DNA of 64,000 bases, taken from the NCBI GenBank assembly GCA_947500435.1, contig CANMRV010000005.1:1-64000 (forward strand). Reading direction: 5' to 3'. This DNA is from an uncultured Flavobacteriaceae bacterium (GTDB lineage Bacteria; Bacteroidota; Bacteroidia; Flavobacteriales; Flavobacteriaceae). Shown here piece after piece: positions 26,020-35,531 of this stretch (the first letter of the stretch is position 1; each line of letters begins with the position of its first letter). The notes beneath the pieces were generated by a model. It did no database searches. It was not told where the DNA came from and was given only the letters and a program-made list of their open reading frames with translations. A program made the translations under genes and the position numbers.

Positions 26020-28101
26020 CTATTCTTCCTCAGAGCTGGCTTTGGCCTTCTCTTCTTCAACTTCTTTATTAAGGTTGTTCTCCATGATATTTAGATTCTT
26101 CAACTTAGCTTTCCAAGTTTCTAGAGATTGTTTGTGCGTTTCAACGCGTTTGATTACGTCTTTAACTAAAGGGTTATCTTCTGACGCATTGGAAAAGAAC
26201 TGAAGATTATTTTCTAACTGACGAATCTCAGTTTTGCTCTCTTCAATCTTTCTTCGGATAAAAGTCCGTTCATTGGAAATAGCTCTATTGTCATCAGCTT
26301 TGGCAAGTTGTTGAATCTTGTTTCCATATTTCAGTAACTCTGACTCTTGTCTACTGACATCTAATTTTTTGAAAATTGCATCTAGAATTTTATTGAACTT
26401 TTGAGTAATGTTCTTTTTATTAAAAGGAACCCTTCCAATAGTTTTCCATTCTTCAATAAAAGCCTTGATAGTGGATAAGTCTTGTTCTCGCTTACCAGAA
26501 AGGGTAAAAGCCTTTAGTCGTTCAAGGCATGCCTCTTTTTTAGCTAAATTTTCCGCTTCTTCTTTGTTCGCTTCGTTTTTAAGGGCATGCAAGCGATCAA
26601 AATAATGATTGCAGGCACTTTTAAACTCTTTCCAAATCTTATCGGAATACTTGCGGGGAACGTGTCCTATTTTCTTCCATTCGCTCTGAATGCGCTTCAT
26701 TTCTTGGGTGGCAACATCCCAATCTTCGCTGTCTTTTAAATTAACGGCCGAATTTAAGAGTTCTCTTTTCTTATCTAGATTGTCTTGCTGGTCCTTTTTT
26801 AAGTTCTTATAAAATGCATTTTTATTTCGATTAAACTTACGCACGGCTTCTTTGAATTCCGCCCAAGTTTTTTCATTTACCTTTTGGGGAACTTTCCCCG
26901 CCTTAAAAAACGCATTTCGCTGCTCTTCGATTTGCTTCATCTGCAGCTGCAAGGCTTTATGATTATCGGCAACATTCTCTGAAATAGCTATTATAGCAGC
27001 GATTATTTCCTGTTTCCTTACTAAATTCTCTTCATGAACTTTATCTAAGTCCTTGTAATATTCTTGTCTTCTTTGGTGCAGTACTTTTGTCGCCGCACTA
27101 AAAAGCTCCCAGATTTGTTCTCGATGTTCTTTGCCAACCGGACCAATATCTTCTTTCCAAATTTTATGAAGTGTTTGTAGCTCTCGAAATGCTTTCCCCA
27201 AGTCCGGTTCATGCGCAAGAGCTTCTGCCCTGACAACTAACTTTTGTTTCTCTTCAAGATTATGTTTGAAGTCCAAATCTCTAAGTTCCCTGTTTATGTG
27301 CAGAAAATCATAGAATATCTCAATATGGTGATGATAGGTCTTCCAAACATTGTTATAGTCGGTTCTAGGAATTGGCCCTGAATTACGCCATTGTTCCTGT
27401 AAATTCTTAAAATTCTTATAGGTAGTATTAATGTCTTCTTCCACATTAATAAGACCTTTTAACTGTTCAATGAGCTCAAGACGTTTTGCTAAATTCTCTT
27501 TGAGGCTCTTTTCTAGATTTTTATAATACTGATTGCGATTTTCTCGATATTCAGAGTAGACTTCGTTGAATTGTTTTTTTGTTACCGAATTGTATCTGAA
27601 ATCAATCTCATTACCACCATTGGCAATGAAATCCTCCTTTTTATGATCTATAAATTCTTGAAACTTTAAATCAAATTCATGTTTTATCCCGTCAACATGC
27701 TTTTTTATCGCCTGTACCTTTTCGTTTTTTACTAGTCTTTGGAGCTCTCCAGTCAAATTTTCGATGGACATCGAATGATAATCTAAGATTGGAATATGGT
27801 GTCTATGATGATTGTCTGTATCCTCAGCATCCTCGGCATTGTTTTCGTCAATCTCTTCTACCGTTTTATCTTCGGCTGCAGCATCATTTTTAGGAGTACT
27901 TTCTTCTTCCTTTGCTTCTTCCTTTGCTTCTTCTGCTTTTTCTTCCTCTTGTTTCTCTTCTAGCTTTTCCTGATTTTGAGCTGCTTTATCTTTGGGTACT
28001 TCGGTACCCTCCTCAATTTCTATTGGGTTTTTTTCGGTTGCTTCGATGTCTACATTCTCTACTACTTGTTCTTGTAGTTCTTGTTCTTTCTCCTCAGGCA
28101 T
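26020..28101 (-). CDS. DUF349-repeat protein
   Basis: A 693-residue cytoplasmic protein. The first 110 residues are very acidic and rich in Glu (EEKQEEEKAEEAKEEAKEEE-type composition), probably disordered, ending in a His cluster (NHHRHH). The rest is helical with five copies of the DUF349 repeat, recognised by W..xG.(V/I)P...xxxW..F at roughly even spacing (for example WKKIGHVPRKYSDKIWKEF). The last part is a coiled coil. No catalytic motif is visible. Members occur widely in Bacteroidota and function is unknown. Stands alone between terminator and a 163-base intergenic region. Confidence 0.85.
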   Translation of the reverse strand: MPEEKEQELQEQVVENVDIEATEKNPIEIEEGTEVPKDKAAQNQEKLEEKQEEEKAEEAKEEAKEEESTPKNDAAAEDKTVEEIDENNAEDAEDTDNHHRHHIPILDYHSMSIENLTGELQRLVKNEKVQAIKKHVDGIKHEFDLKFQEFIDHKKEDFIANGGNEIDFRYNSVTKKQFNEVYSEYRENRNQYYKNLEKSLKENLAKRLELIEQLKGLINVEEDINTTYKNFKNLQEQWRNSGPIPRTDYNNVWKTYHHHIEIFYDFLHINRELRDLDFKHNLEEKQKLVVRAEALAHEPDLGKAFRELQTLHKIWKEDIGPVGKEHREQIWELFSAATKVLHQRRQEYYKDLDKVHEENLVRKQEIIAAIIAISENVADNHKALQLQMKQIEEQRNAFFKAGKVPQKVNEKTWAEFKEAVRKFNRNKNAFYKNLKKDQQDNLDKKRELLNSAVNLKDSEDWDVATQEMKRIQSEWKKIGHVPRKYSDKIWKEFKSACNHYFDRLHALKNEANKEEAENLAKKEACLERLKAFTLSGKREQDLSTIKAFIEEWKTIGRVPFNKKNITQKFNKILDAIFKKLDVSRQESELLKYGNKIQQLAKADDNRAISNERTFIRRKIEESKTEIRQLENNLQFFSNASEDNPLVKDVIKRVETHKQSLETWKAKLKNLNIMENNLNKEVEEEKAKASSEEE

Positions 28102-28264
28102 TCGAAATATTTTGGTTGCGCAAAAAATTGCTAATGTAAGATAGTAACAACATAGCGAATGGCAAAAATAATGAAGGACTTCTTTGCCTTTAAGTATTAG
28201 CGAGTTATAGTGTTATCGAGCACACAAGTAAATTCGAAAAGTAGGTTGAATATTAAAATGATAA

Positions 28265-29023
28265 TTACGGTTTGCTATTCCATATCTCCCAAGCTTTTTC
28301 AGCCTGTAATTCTAGCATACGATGACCATTGCAGATAGAAGCTCCCCTGGATTCCCCTTCCAATAGAAAAGCCGTCTTTTCAGGATTGTAGATTAAATCA
28401 AAAAGCAAATGATTTTCTTTCAGATAGATATACGGAATATCAGGTTTTTGGTTCACATTGGGGTGTGTGCCTAAGGGAGTACAGTTCACTAAAATGGTAA
28501 ATTCATCTAAGATAGCTTTGTCAAGTTCTTGATAAGAAAGTTGATTTTTTTTCGGATTCCTTGACACTAATTTATATGGGATATTCAATTCTTCAAATAC
28601 GAATGCTATTGCCTTTGAAGCACCTCCCGTACCTAAGATAAGGGCTTTTTTATGGTGTTTTTTTAAAAAAGGTTCTATGGATTTTTGAAATCCGTAGAAA
28701 TCTGTATTGTATCCGGTAAGCCCATTTTTATTCACTTTAATTGTATTTACAGCACCAATTTTTTCGGCCTTAGCGTCCAACTTAGTCATATATGGAATAA
28801 TGGCTTCTTTATATGGAATGGTAACGTTAAGACCTTTGACTTCCGGGTTATCTGAAAGGAGTTTTTCAAACACCTCAATTTCCGGAAGGTCGAAATTTAC
28901 ATAGGAATGATTACCAAGACCAAGCAGCTTAAATTTTTCCGCAAAGTATCCTCTGGAAAATGAATAGGAGATATCCTTTCCTATCAATCCGAATTTAAAC
29001 TGTTTGTCTTCTTTTTTTTCCAT
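28265..29023 (-). CDS. aroE: Shikimate dehydrogenase
   Basis: A 252-residue NADPH-dependent enzyme that reduces 3-dehydroshikimate to shikimate in aromatic amino acid synthesis. Seen: substrate Ser motif ISYSFS, the catalytic Lys in VTIPYKEAI, Asp in YNTDFYG, the Rossmann loop GTGGASKA, and NCTPLGTHP. It is a normal size. It is the last gene of a run TPR-DUF368-DUF368-aroE and overlaps the upstream DUF368 gene by 29 bases. Confidence 0.92.
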   Translation of the reverse strand: MEKKEDKQFKFGLIGKDISYSFSRGYFAEKFKLLGLGNHSYVNFDLPEIEVFEKLLSDNPEVKGLNVTIPYKEAIIPYMTKLDAKAEKIGAVNTIKVNKNGLTGYNTDFYGFQKSIEPFLKKHHKKALILGTGGASKAIAFVFEELNIPYKLVSRNPKKNQLSYQELDKAILDEFTILVNCTPLGTHPNVNQKPDIPYIYLKENHLLFDLIYNPEKTAFLLEGESRGASICNGHRMLELQAEKAWEIWNSKP

Positions 29024-30014
29024 ACCAATCTAATCCCAATAAAATACTTATTCCCACCAATACAAAAAATAAAGCCCACCAAGTTTCAGAACTTGAGAAA
29101 TCAGGAAAGTATCTTTCATAGTTGCTTACAATCTCTTTTCCGTTCGATGCAAAAAGAACTTCACCGGAAGCATCTGTTTTATAAATGGTTTTTTTCCAAG
29201 GCCAAACCACACCAAGAGAACCAGTAATAAAGCCAATGATGACGGCGGTGGTAATATGTTTGTAATGTTTTAGAACATAGCTCAAAAGGTGCGAAAGACT
29301 CACCAAACCTACCGCGGAACCTGTTGTGAAAACAGCAAGAATTTTTAAGGTATTTAAACGTTCTTCATTCTTGGTAAAGCTAAAATCACCACGTAACAAT
29401 TCGGCACCGGTATCGTAAAGCGCATTTACTGAATCTATTAAAAGCAATACGTAATTGCCTAAAAGGATTAGTATAAAAGAACCCGATAAACCTGGTAAGG
29501 TCATGCCAGAAACGCTTATCATGCCACAAAGAAAGATGAATAATAGATTGTCATTTTCCTTTGCAGGGCTCAAAAAACTAATAGAAATACCCACAATCAA
29601 ACCGATAAAGCCAGCAGTTATTGTTCGCTTGCTCCAATGGTCAAAATCTTTGGCGATATAGTAAATCGAACCCAAAATCATTCCGAAGAAAGCCGCCCAA
29701 ACAAAGAGCTCATTGCGTTCTAAAAAATAATCAAGAACCTTGGAAACACTGAAGTAACTCACAAGCATCCCGAAAATCAGTAGGGATAGAAAGGTTCCGT
29801 TAACATAGCGATAAAAGCTTTTGAACCTGCCACTGAAAAGAAGCTTGAAAGCCTTCCCATTTATTTTTTGAAGTGAATAGATGAACTCTTCGTAGAAACC
29901 GCCAACGAATGCGACGATACCTCCAGAGACTCCGGGCACCTTATTGGCCGCTCCCATACAAAGGCCTTTTACGACCAGAAAGAACTTATCAGATACCGAC
30001 CTTAGTTCGTTCAT
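28995..30014 (-). CDS. DUF368 (PopT-like) polyprenyl-phosphate translocase homologue, copy 2
   Basis: A 339-residue polytopic membrane protein. The family signature VPGVSGGIVAFVGGFYEEF lies near the N-terminus and its repeat LPGLSGSFILILLGNY sits mid-protein, the two re-entrant-like motifs of DUF368. DUF368 proteins of other bacteria (PopT) recycle undecaprenyl phosphate across the membrane; the role here is inferred. It has one polar loop before the last helix. It follows the homologous gene by 12 bases. Confidence 0.85.
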   Translation of the reverse strand: MNELRSVSDKFFLVVKGLCMGAANKVPGVSGGIVAFVGGFYEEFIYSLQKINGKAFKLLFSGRFKSFYRYVNGTFLSLLIFGMLVSYFSVSKVLDYFLERNELFVWAAFFGMILGSIYYIAKDFDHWSKRTITAGFIGLIVGISISFLSPAKENDNLLFIFLCGMISVSGMTLPGLSGSFILILLGNYVLLLIDSVNALYDTGAELLRGDFSFTKNEERLNTLKILAVFTTGSAVGLVSLSHLLSYVLKHYKHITTAVIIGFITGSLGVVWPWKKTIYKTDASGEVLFASNGKEIVSNYERYFPDFSSSETWWALFFVLVGISILLGLDWYGKKRRQTV

Positions 30015-30026
30015 ATGGGAGAGCGC

Positions 30027-30941
30027 TTATTCTTTTGAGGCTACTTTTTCAAGTATAAAAATAAGGGAAAAACCGAGGATGGCAGCTATAATGGCAAATA
30101 CTAATTGATTATCTCCTTCAAAAGCAAAAGGCGATATGTTTTCGTCAATTATGATTTCTTTTTTGCCAATTCTGATTGTTTCCAAGATTTTTTTCCAAGG
30201 CCATATTTTGTTTAAAGAACCCAAAATAAAACCAGTCAATACAGCGAGCGTAATATCTTTATGATTGGCAAACATCCATTTTAAAAGTCTAGCGAAACTT
30301 AAGATGCCAAATATAGTTCCTAGTCCAACTGTTATTATAACTTTTAGGTCCTTCTCATTTACGGCATCTAAAATAGTTTTATACGATCCTAGTAAAACAA
30401 GAATGAATGAACCTGATATACCTGGTAAAACCATTGCACATATTGCTACTGCCCCTGACAAAAAAAGAAAAGGCAAACTATCTGTATTTGCAGAAGGTGG
30501 AAGGGTTGTAATATAATACGCAGCAACAGTACCTAGAGCAAAGAGAGCAATACTAAGAAAATTCCACTTCTTAATTGCTTTGCCGACAAAAATAACGCTG
30601 GCTAATACAAGTCCAAAAAAGAAAGACCACACTGGTATTGGTTGATTTTCGAGTAACCACGATATTATTTTGGAAAATGAAAGAATGCTAATCGCCATTC
30701 CGGCCAGAAGAGCGAATAAAAAAGTACCATTTAACTTTGTCCAAAAAGCTTTGAAGCCTTCTTTTTTTAAGGCTTGGAATGTGGAAAGATTAACATTGTT
30801 TATTGAAGTGATGAATTCCTCATAAATTCCAGCCACAAATGCAATTGTGCCTCCTGATACTCCTGGAACCAATTCGGCGATTCCCATCGCCATGCCCTTG
30901 AGAGTAATGAAAAAGTATTGTAGCAAGTTGCGGTTTTCCAT
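30027..30941 (-). CDS. DUF368 (PopT-like) polyprenyl-phosphate translocase homologue, copy 1
   Basis: A 304-residue polytopic membrane protein with VPGVSGGTIAFVAGIYEEF and LPGISGSFILVLLGSY, the paired DUF368 motifs. It is a paralogue of the next gene in tandem. An in-frame TTG two codons earlier exists (30947); the ATG at 30941 is preferred. The lipid-carrier translocase function is taken from the family. Confidence 0.85.
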   Translation of the reverse strand: MENRNLLQYFFITLKGMAMGIAELVPGVSGGTIAFVAGIYEEFITSINNVNLSTFQALKKEGFKAFWTKLNGTFLFALLAGMAISILSFSKIISWLLENQPIPVWSFFFGLVLASVIFVGKAIKKWNFLSIALFALGTVAAYYITTLPPSANTDSLPFLFLSGAVAICAMVLPGISGSFILVLLGSYKTILDAVNEKDLKVIITVGLGTIFGILSFARLLKWMFANHKDITLAVLTGFILGSLNKIWPWKKILETIRIGKKEIIIDENISPFAFEGDNQLVFAIIAAILGFSLIFILEKVASKE

Positions 30942-30965
30942 AGACAAAAGGCAAAAATACTTCTT

Positions 30966-32366
30966 TTATCTGGAAGCTCTTTTTATATCAGCTATTATGT
31001 TCAATGCCCATTCAGTCTCAGCGAACTGCGGAAATTCCTCCTCGAACAAGAACAGCTTTTCAATATCAGTTTTAAGTGCATCTATAAACGTAATACGTGC
31101 ATTAATGGCATCCTCTGCCAACAATTGAAACCCTGCCATTTTGTATTGTAATCGGGCACTTTCGGGGTAGAACTCTCGGCCTTGTGCTAAGATTTCGATT
31201 GCCGAGTTGATATCACTATTTAAGTGAGAAACTTCGGCCCACTTTAACCAAGTAGTGAGTTCGTAGTTACCTAGGTCGACAGCTTGCTTGTAGGCATAAT
31301 CTGCCTGATCATATTTTTTTCGAGCGGTATTTATTTTGGCGCATTTTTTCCAATAATTCGGGTTTTCACCATCAATATTTAATGCTTTATTGATGTAGTA
31401 GAAGGCCTTTTCATATTTTTTTCTTTTGTAATAGAAATCGGTAATTGCCAACCATCCCTTATCCAAAAGCGGATCTTCATGAACCGTTTGATAATAATAG
31501 AATTTGGCCATGTCGTTATTCTTTAACATCTCATGACATTTACCAATTCGTAAATAGGCATGTGATGTAGGGTCTTCGATTTCAATGGTTGTCTCGTAGT
31601 TCTCGATAGCTTCGAGATATTTGCCCATTTTTTCCAACACCTTGCCTTTTTCAAAATAGGCACCCATAAAAGTATCATCGGAAATGATTGCAAAATCGTA
31701 AGCGGTAAGAGCCTCAGGATATAATCTTTTTTCGTAATACTGTTTTCCTAATTGATGCCACGCAACTTCCGAATAGGGGTTCCTATCCAAATAATCATTC
31801 AGATAATAAATTGCCCCATCATAATCTTCTAAGAACTCAAAACAGTAGACGACATTATAAAGTGAAGAGTAGTCGTGGTCATCGATATCGACACATTTCA
31901 TAAAACTTTTCTGGGCCATCTTAAAATCATCCATGAATAGGTATTCCATCCCCAAGAGAGAATGAATATCATAGCCGTTGTCAGAAAGCTCAAGGGCTTT
32001 GTATAAAAGATTTATAGCAGCTTCGTGATTGTCTTTTTTGGAAAAAATATTCGCACGTTGTATATAAATTTCTTCGTTGCTACTATCTAAAAGTTGAAGC
32101 TTATCCAATAATTTTTCTGCGGAATCAAGGTTGTTCTCGAAGACCAGTACTTCAACATCTAACAATTTCAGTTGAATAGAATCAGGGTGCTGTTGCAATC
32201 CAATTTTTATGGCTTTTTTGGCCAAAGCAACCTTACCGTTGTTCAAATAATGGTGAATAATATCTTCAAAATCCTCTGCGTCAAAGAAATAGACATCATC
32301 TGTCTTGAGCATGGATTCAAATTTGGCAATGGGCCTGCCGGGTCTTTCGTTAGAGTGTAACGCCAT
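30966..32366 (-). CDS. TPR-repeat protein
   Basis: A 466-residue soluble protein, all alpha helical, with about ten tetratricopeptide repeats (for example YLEAIENYETTIEIEDPTSH, DQADYAYKQAVDLGN). It has no signal peptide and no enzyme domain. It is likely a scaffold. The N-terminus (DAEDFEDIIHHYLNNG) is typical of a conserved Flavobacteriaceae TPR protein. It heads the run that continues with DUF368, DUF368 and aroE. Confidence 0.85.
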   Translation of the reverse strand: MALHSNERPGRPIAKFESMLKTDDVYFFDAEDFEDIIHHYLNNGKVALAKKAIKIGLQQHPDSIQLKLLDVEVLVFENNLDSAEKLLDKLQLLDSSNEEIYIQRANIFSKKDNHEAAINLLYKALELSDNGYDIHSLLGMEYLFMDDFKMAQKSFMKCVDIDDHDYSSLYNVVYCFEFLEDYDGAIYYLNDYLDRNPYSEVAWHQLGKQYYEKRLYPEALTAYDFAIISDDTFMGAYFEKGKVLEKMGKYLEAIENYETTIEIEDPTSHAYLRIGKCHEMLKNNDMAKFYYYQTVHEDPLLDKGWLAITDFYYKRKKYEKAFYYINKALNIDGENPNYWKKCAKINTARKKYDQADYAYKQAVDLGNYELTTWLKWAEVSHLNSDINSAIEILAQGREFYPESARLQYKMAGFQLLAEDAINARITFIDALKTDIEKLFLFEEEFPQFAETEWALNIIADIKRASR

Positions 32367-32463
32367 ACGAACGATTTGGTTATTCTATGGATTTAAAAGT
32401 AAGGGTTTGAGGGTACGATTAAGTCGTGACCGGTGCTATATTATTAACAAATTAGTTAACAGC

Positions 32464-33645
32464 TTATTGCACGTATTTGTCAAGTATTTGTAAAATTACC
32501 TGACTGCCTTTCTCAATTTCGCCATTAGATATAGTCAGGGGAGGAGATATGCGAACCGCTTTAGGTTCGAATAATAACCAGAAAAGAATAAGCTGGTTTT
32601 CTGCACTTTCTAGGACCAAATTATTAGCCATATCAGCGTCTTTTAAAATGAGTGCAAGCATCAAACCTTTTCCTCGTATTTCTTTAATTGAAGGATGCTG
32701 AAGTAGTTTTCTAAAGAGTTTTTCCTTTTCTAAGGTTTCAGGAATCAAATTGGTTTCAATTAGTTCTTGTAAGGTAGCTAAACTGGCCGCTGCGATAATT
32801 GGATTTCCTCCAAAGGTAGTAATATGTCCTAATTTAGGACTGTCCTGTAAGCTTGCCATTAGTTCATTGGATGAGGTAAATGCTCCTATGGGAAGTCCTG
32901 ATGCCATGCCTTTCCCCATCACCAAAATATCTGGAATGCAATTATAATGTTCAAAAGCAAATAGTTTTCCGGTTCGACCGAAACCAGGCTGTATTTCATC
33001 TAAAATTAACAGTGCACCAACTTCAGTACATCTTTCTCTAACCTTTTGTAGATAATTGTTCTGCGGAACTATAAAACCTGCTCCCCCTTGAATAGTTTCC
33101 AAAACGACGGCGGCAGTTTTTTTTGTGATTTTTGATAATTCTATTTCATAGTTAAAATGAATAAACGAAACATCAGGGAGCAAAGGCCGAAAAGCGCTTT
33201 TGCGTTCTTCGTATCCCATGATACTTAAACTACCCATTGTATTGCCATGATAGGCATGATGTGCCGATATGATTTCACTTCTTCCGGTATAGCGTCTTGC
33301 TAATTTCAGGGCGCCTTCTATAGCTTCCGTTCCTGAATTTACGAGATAAGTTGTTTCTAAGGAATCGGGTAGGAGCGAGGCCAAAAGTTTTGTGTATTCA
33401 ACCGCGGGCTGCAGAACATATTCCCCATACACCATGACATGCATATAGGTCTCTGACTGTTTCTGAACCGCTTCAACCACTTTTGGATGACAATGACCTA
33501 AACTACATGCAGATACCCCAGCAACAAAATCCAAATGGGCATTACCGGATGTGTCATAGATATAACTACCACTAGCGTGTGAAACCTCCATAACTAATGG
33601 ATGCGGAGTGGTTTGTGCTTGGTATTTTAGAAAGTCTTCTTTCAT
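32464..33645 (-). CDS. Class III aminotransferase
   Basis: A 393-residue PLP-dependent aminotransferase of the acetylornithine/ornithine aminotransferase group. Seen: LVNSGTEAIEGALKLARR, LDEIQPGFGRTG (Asp for PLP nitrogen) and the PLP lysine in VMGKGMASGLP. The substrate is unclear; it is not RocD, which is separately encoded at 13702. It follows the OstA-like gene by 25 bases, likely cotranscribed. Confidence 0.88.
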   Translation of the reverse strand: MKEDFLKYQAQTTPHPLVMEVSHASGSYIYDTSGNAHLDFVAGVSACSLGHCHPKVVEAVQKQSETYMHVMVYGEYVLQPAVEYTKLLASLLPDSLETTYLVNSGTEAIEGALKLARRYTGRSEIISAHHAYHGNTMGSLSIMGYEERKSAFRPLLPDVSFIHFNYEIELSKITKKTAAVVLETIQGGAGFIVPQNNYLQKVRERCTEVGALLILDEIQPGFGRTGKLFAFEHYNCIPDILVMGKGMASGLPIGAFTSSNELMASLQDSPKLGHITTFGGNPIIAAASLATLQELIETNLIPETLEKEKLFRKLLQHPSIKEIRGKGLMLALILKDADMANNLVLESAENQLILFWLLFEPKAVRISPPLTISNGEIEKGSQVILQILDKYVQ

Positions 33646-33670
33646 AATTTCCAGAGACCTTTGGATAGGT

Positions 33671-35413
33671 TTATTGACTAGCTTTAGCCTTCTTAACCTT
33701 TGGACGTTTATTGGGTTCCGTGGATTCGTCCTCAGGAATCGGAATATTGTTCACTGGGTCACTTGGATTCTGACCGCGGTCTTCTTCTTCAGCATCAATA
33801 TCAATAGGGTTTTCGATACCCCGAATCACCACAAGTTCGATATTGTTATCATCTTCATCAAAAATATCATCCTTTGTTAGAATCCGTTCATCACCCCGCC
33901 AAATAAAGCCTTTCAGCTTTCTGCTTTCTTGGGGAAGGTCTTTATCAGGAAAAATATCACCGTCAGGGTCCCTTCGAAAAGTCAAATCTTCCACATCGTT
34001 ATTTGCCATGGTAATTCTAATCGAACTACAAATGGTTTTATTGATTCCTATGAGCTCTTGGTCATCGTTGTACATATAATAGATGACTTCAGTATTCTTT
34101 ACGAGGTCGATAATCTTCAATTCGTTTTCTTTGAATTTGCCATACAAGTTTACACCTTTAGCTTGATTATAACCTGTTTTACTTATACTATCCAGGGATA
34201 CGATAAAGGCATTTTCCAACACTTTTAGGGAATCTAGTTGCTCTGTCTTTACATTTGATATAATGTGAATGCTATCTCCGGTCATTTGGTTTTCTCCATT
34301 CCATAAAACGGGATTTCTAACCAATTGAATAAGCCCTGTTTTTTCCGCGGAATGAATCGAATCGCATTTTCCGCTCATGTCGGTCTTAAAGAACTTTGCA
34401 TTTCTGAAAGCCCTGACAATTCGATTATCAGGCGGTCCTGTAACCATCAAAGTATCTCCATGCACGTATAGTGAATCTTGCTCGACCAGGCTGATGGCTA
34501 CGGCTCTTTTTGTAGCAAAAACAGAATCTTTAGCCTTAAAAACTTCTGCGTAATGAGCCTTTGTGACTGTATTGTTTATGGTATCTGTAACTGTGATGTT
34601 GTTAGTAGAAGAAGCAAATTCAGACGCTTTATCAAAATAGACACTATCACCTTTAATAATACGATTGTTGTAATCGATACGGGTGTTTTTGATACCGTAG
34701 CCACTTTCTATTTTGGTGTCATAAAACCCACGTTCACAATAAATTTTATAGGTTTCGCCAGTAATCGTAGAAGGTCCGTACATATAGGCGTTCTTAGAGG
34801 AAGTATAATAATCTAACTGCTCTGAATCTAAAATGTATTGCGGATTCTTGATATGTACACTATCCAAAAATTGATACTTTTTGATATCCATAAAGTATCT
34901 ACCGATTTCGCTAGTCAAAGTGTTTGCCGAATCTACAACTGTTCCAAAATCTTGGTAATAGGCTTGTTGCTTTTCACGATCAAAACGAAGGGTGTCAGTA
35001 GTCAATGTCATATCTCCACCTTCGGAAGTTTCGCTACGCAACACAACACTTTCGTAAGCTTTGGCAAATTTTGTATTGCCGTCGTAGTCCATCTTGCCAC
35101 TCGTCATTAAAACCGAATCACCTTGTTTCAGTCTAATATTTCCTATGGCTTTTAGTCGATTCTCTTTTTGATAAAAAACGGCTACATCGCACCACAGGTC
35201 GGCTCCTTGATGCTCAAATTGCACTTGGCGGCTATCTTTACTCCATATTACCGCGCCAGGAAATTGTATTTCATCCTTGACCAGATTGGCCCCGTAAACT
35301 AGGTTTATGTACTTACTTTCGGTAGTGTCGTTTTCTGTTTCTTGTACAGTGGTTTGAGAGAATCCCACAAATGTGCAAAAAGTAAGGAGTATTAGTAAAA
35401 ACGTCTTTTTCAA
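33671..35413 (-). CDS. OstA/LptA-like exported protein
   Basis: A 580-residue protein with a signal peptide (about 1-19) and repeated beta-strand units of the OstA/LptA type (DIRL..GDSVLMTSGKMDYDG). It belongs to an OstA-like family found in Bacteroidota, predicted to help lipopolysaccharide transport or outer-membrane assembly; this remains inferred. The C-terminus is rich in Glu, Pro and Lys and ends with KVKKAKASQ. A TATTTTTG -7-like element is placed upstream at 35431-35438, without a clear -33. Confidence 0.82.
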   Translation of the reverse strand: MKKTFLLILLTFCTFVGFSQTTVQETENDTTESKYINLVYGANLVKDEIQFPGAVIWSKDSRQVQFEHQGADLWCDVAVFYQKENRLKAIGNIRLKQGDSVLMTSGKMDYDGNTKFAKAYESVVLRSETSEGGDMTLTTDTLRFDREKQQAYYQDFGTVVDSANTLTSEIGRYFMDIKKYQFLDSVHIKNPQYILDSEQLDYYTSSKNAYMYGPSTITGETYKIYCERGFYDTKIESGYGIKNTRIDYNNRIIKGDSVYFDKASEFASSTNNITVTDTINNTVTKAHYAEVFKAKDSVFATKRAVAISLVEQDSLYVHGDTLMVTGPPDNRIVRAFRNAKFFKTDMSGKCDSIHSAEKTGLIQLVRNPVLWNGENQMTGDSIHIISNVKTEQLDSLKVLENAFIVSLDSISKTGYNQAKGVNLYGKFKENELKIIDLVKNTEVIYYMYNDDQELIGINKTICSSIRITMANNDVEDLTFRRDPDGDIFPDKDLPQESRKLKGFIWRGDERILTKDDIFDEDDNNIELVVIRGIENPIDIDAEEEDRGQNPSDPVNNIPIPEDESTEPNKRPKVKKAKASQ

Positions 35414-35483
35414 AAGTCTAGAATTTTGCCCAAAAATAGGATTTTTTAACGCAGCTCGATTTGAATTAGCAAAGATTTAATAA

Positions 35484-35510
35484 AGAAAGCCACCTTTGAG
35501 GTGGCTTTTA
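35484..35510 (-). terminator. Terminator of the GH109-type gene
   Basis: On the minus strand, AAAGCCACC (35508-35500 complement) pairs with GGTGGCTTT (35494-35486 complement), with a five-base loop, then a T-rich tail. It directly follows the GH109-type gene and separates it from the OstA-like gene. Confidence 0.85.
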
Positions 35511-35531
35511 TTTTTAATTGAATTGATGATA

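Noticed and set aside
28102..28264. Small ORF or RNA in the 163-base gap between aroE and the DUF349 gene
   Set aside because: AT-rich, without a start-stop pair of reasonable size, no clear structure; only a weak promoter-like sequence for DUF349.
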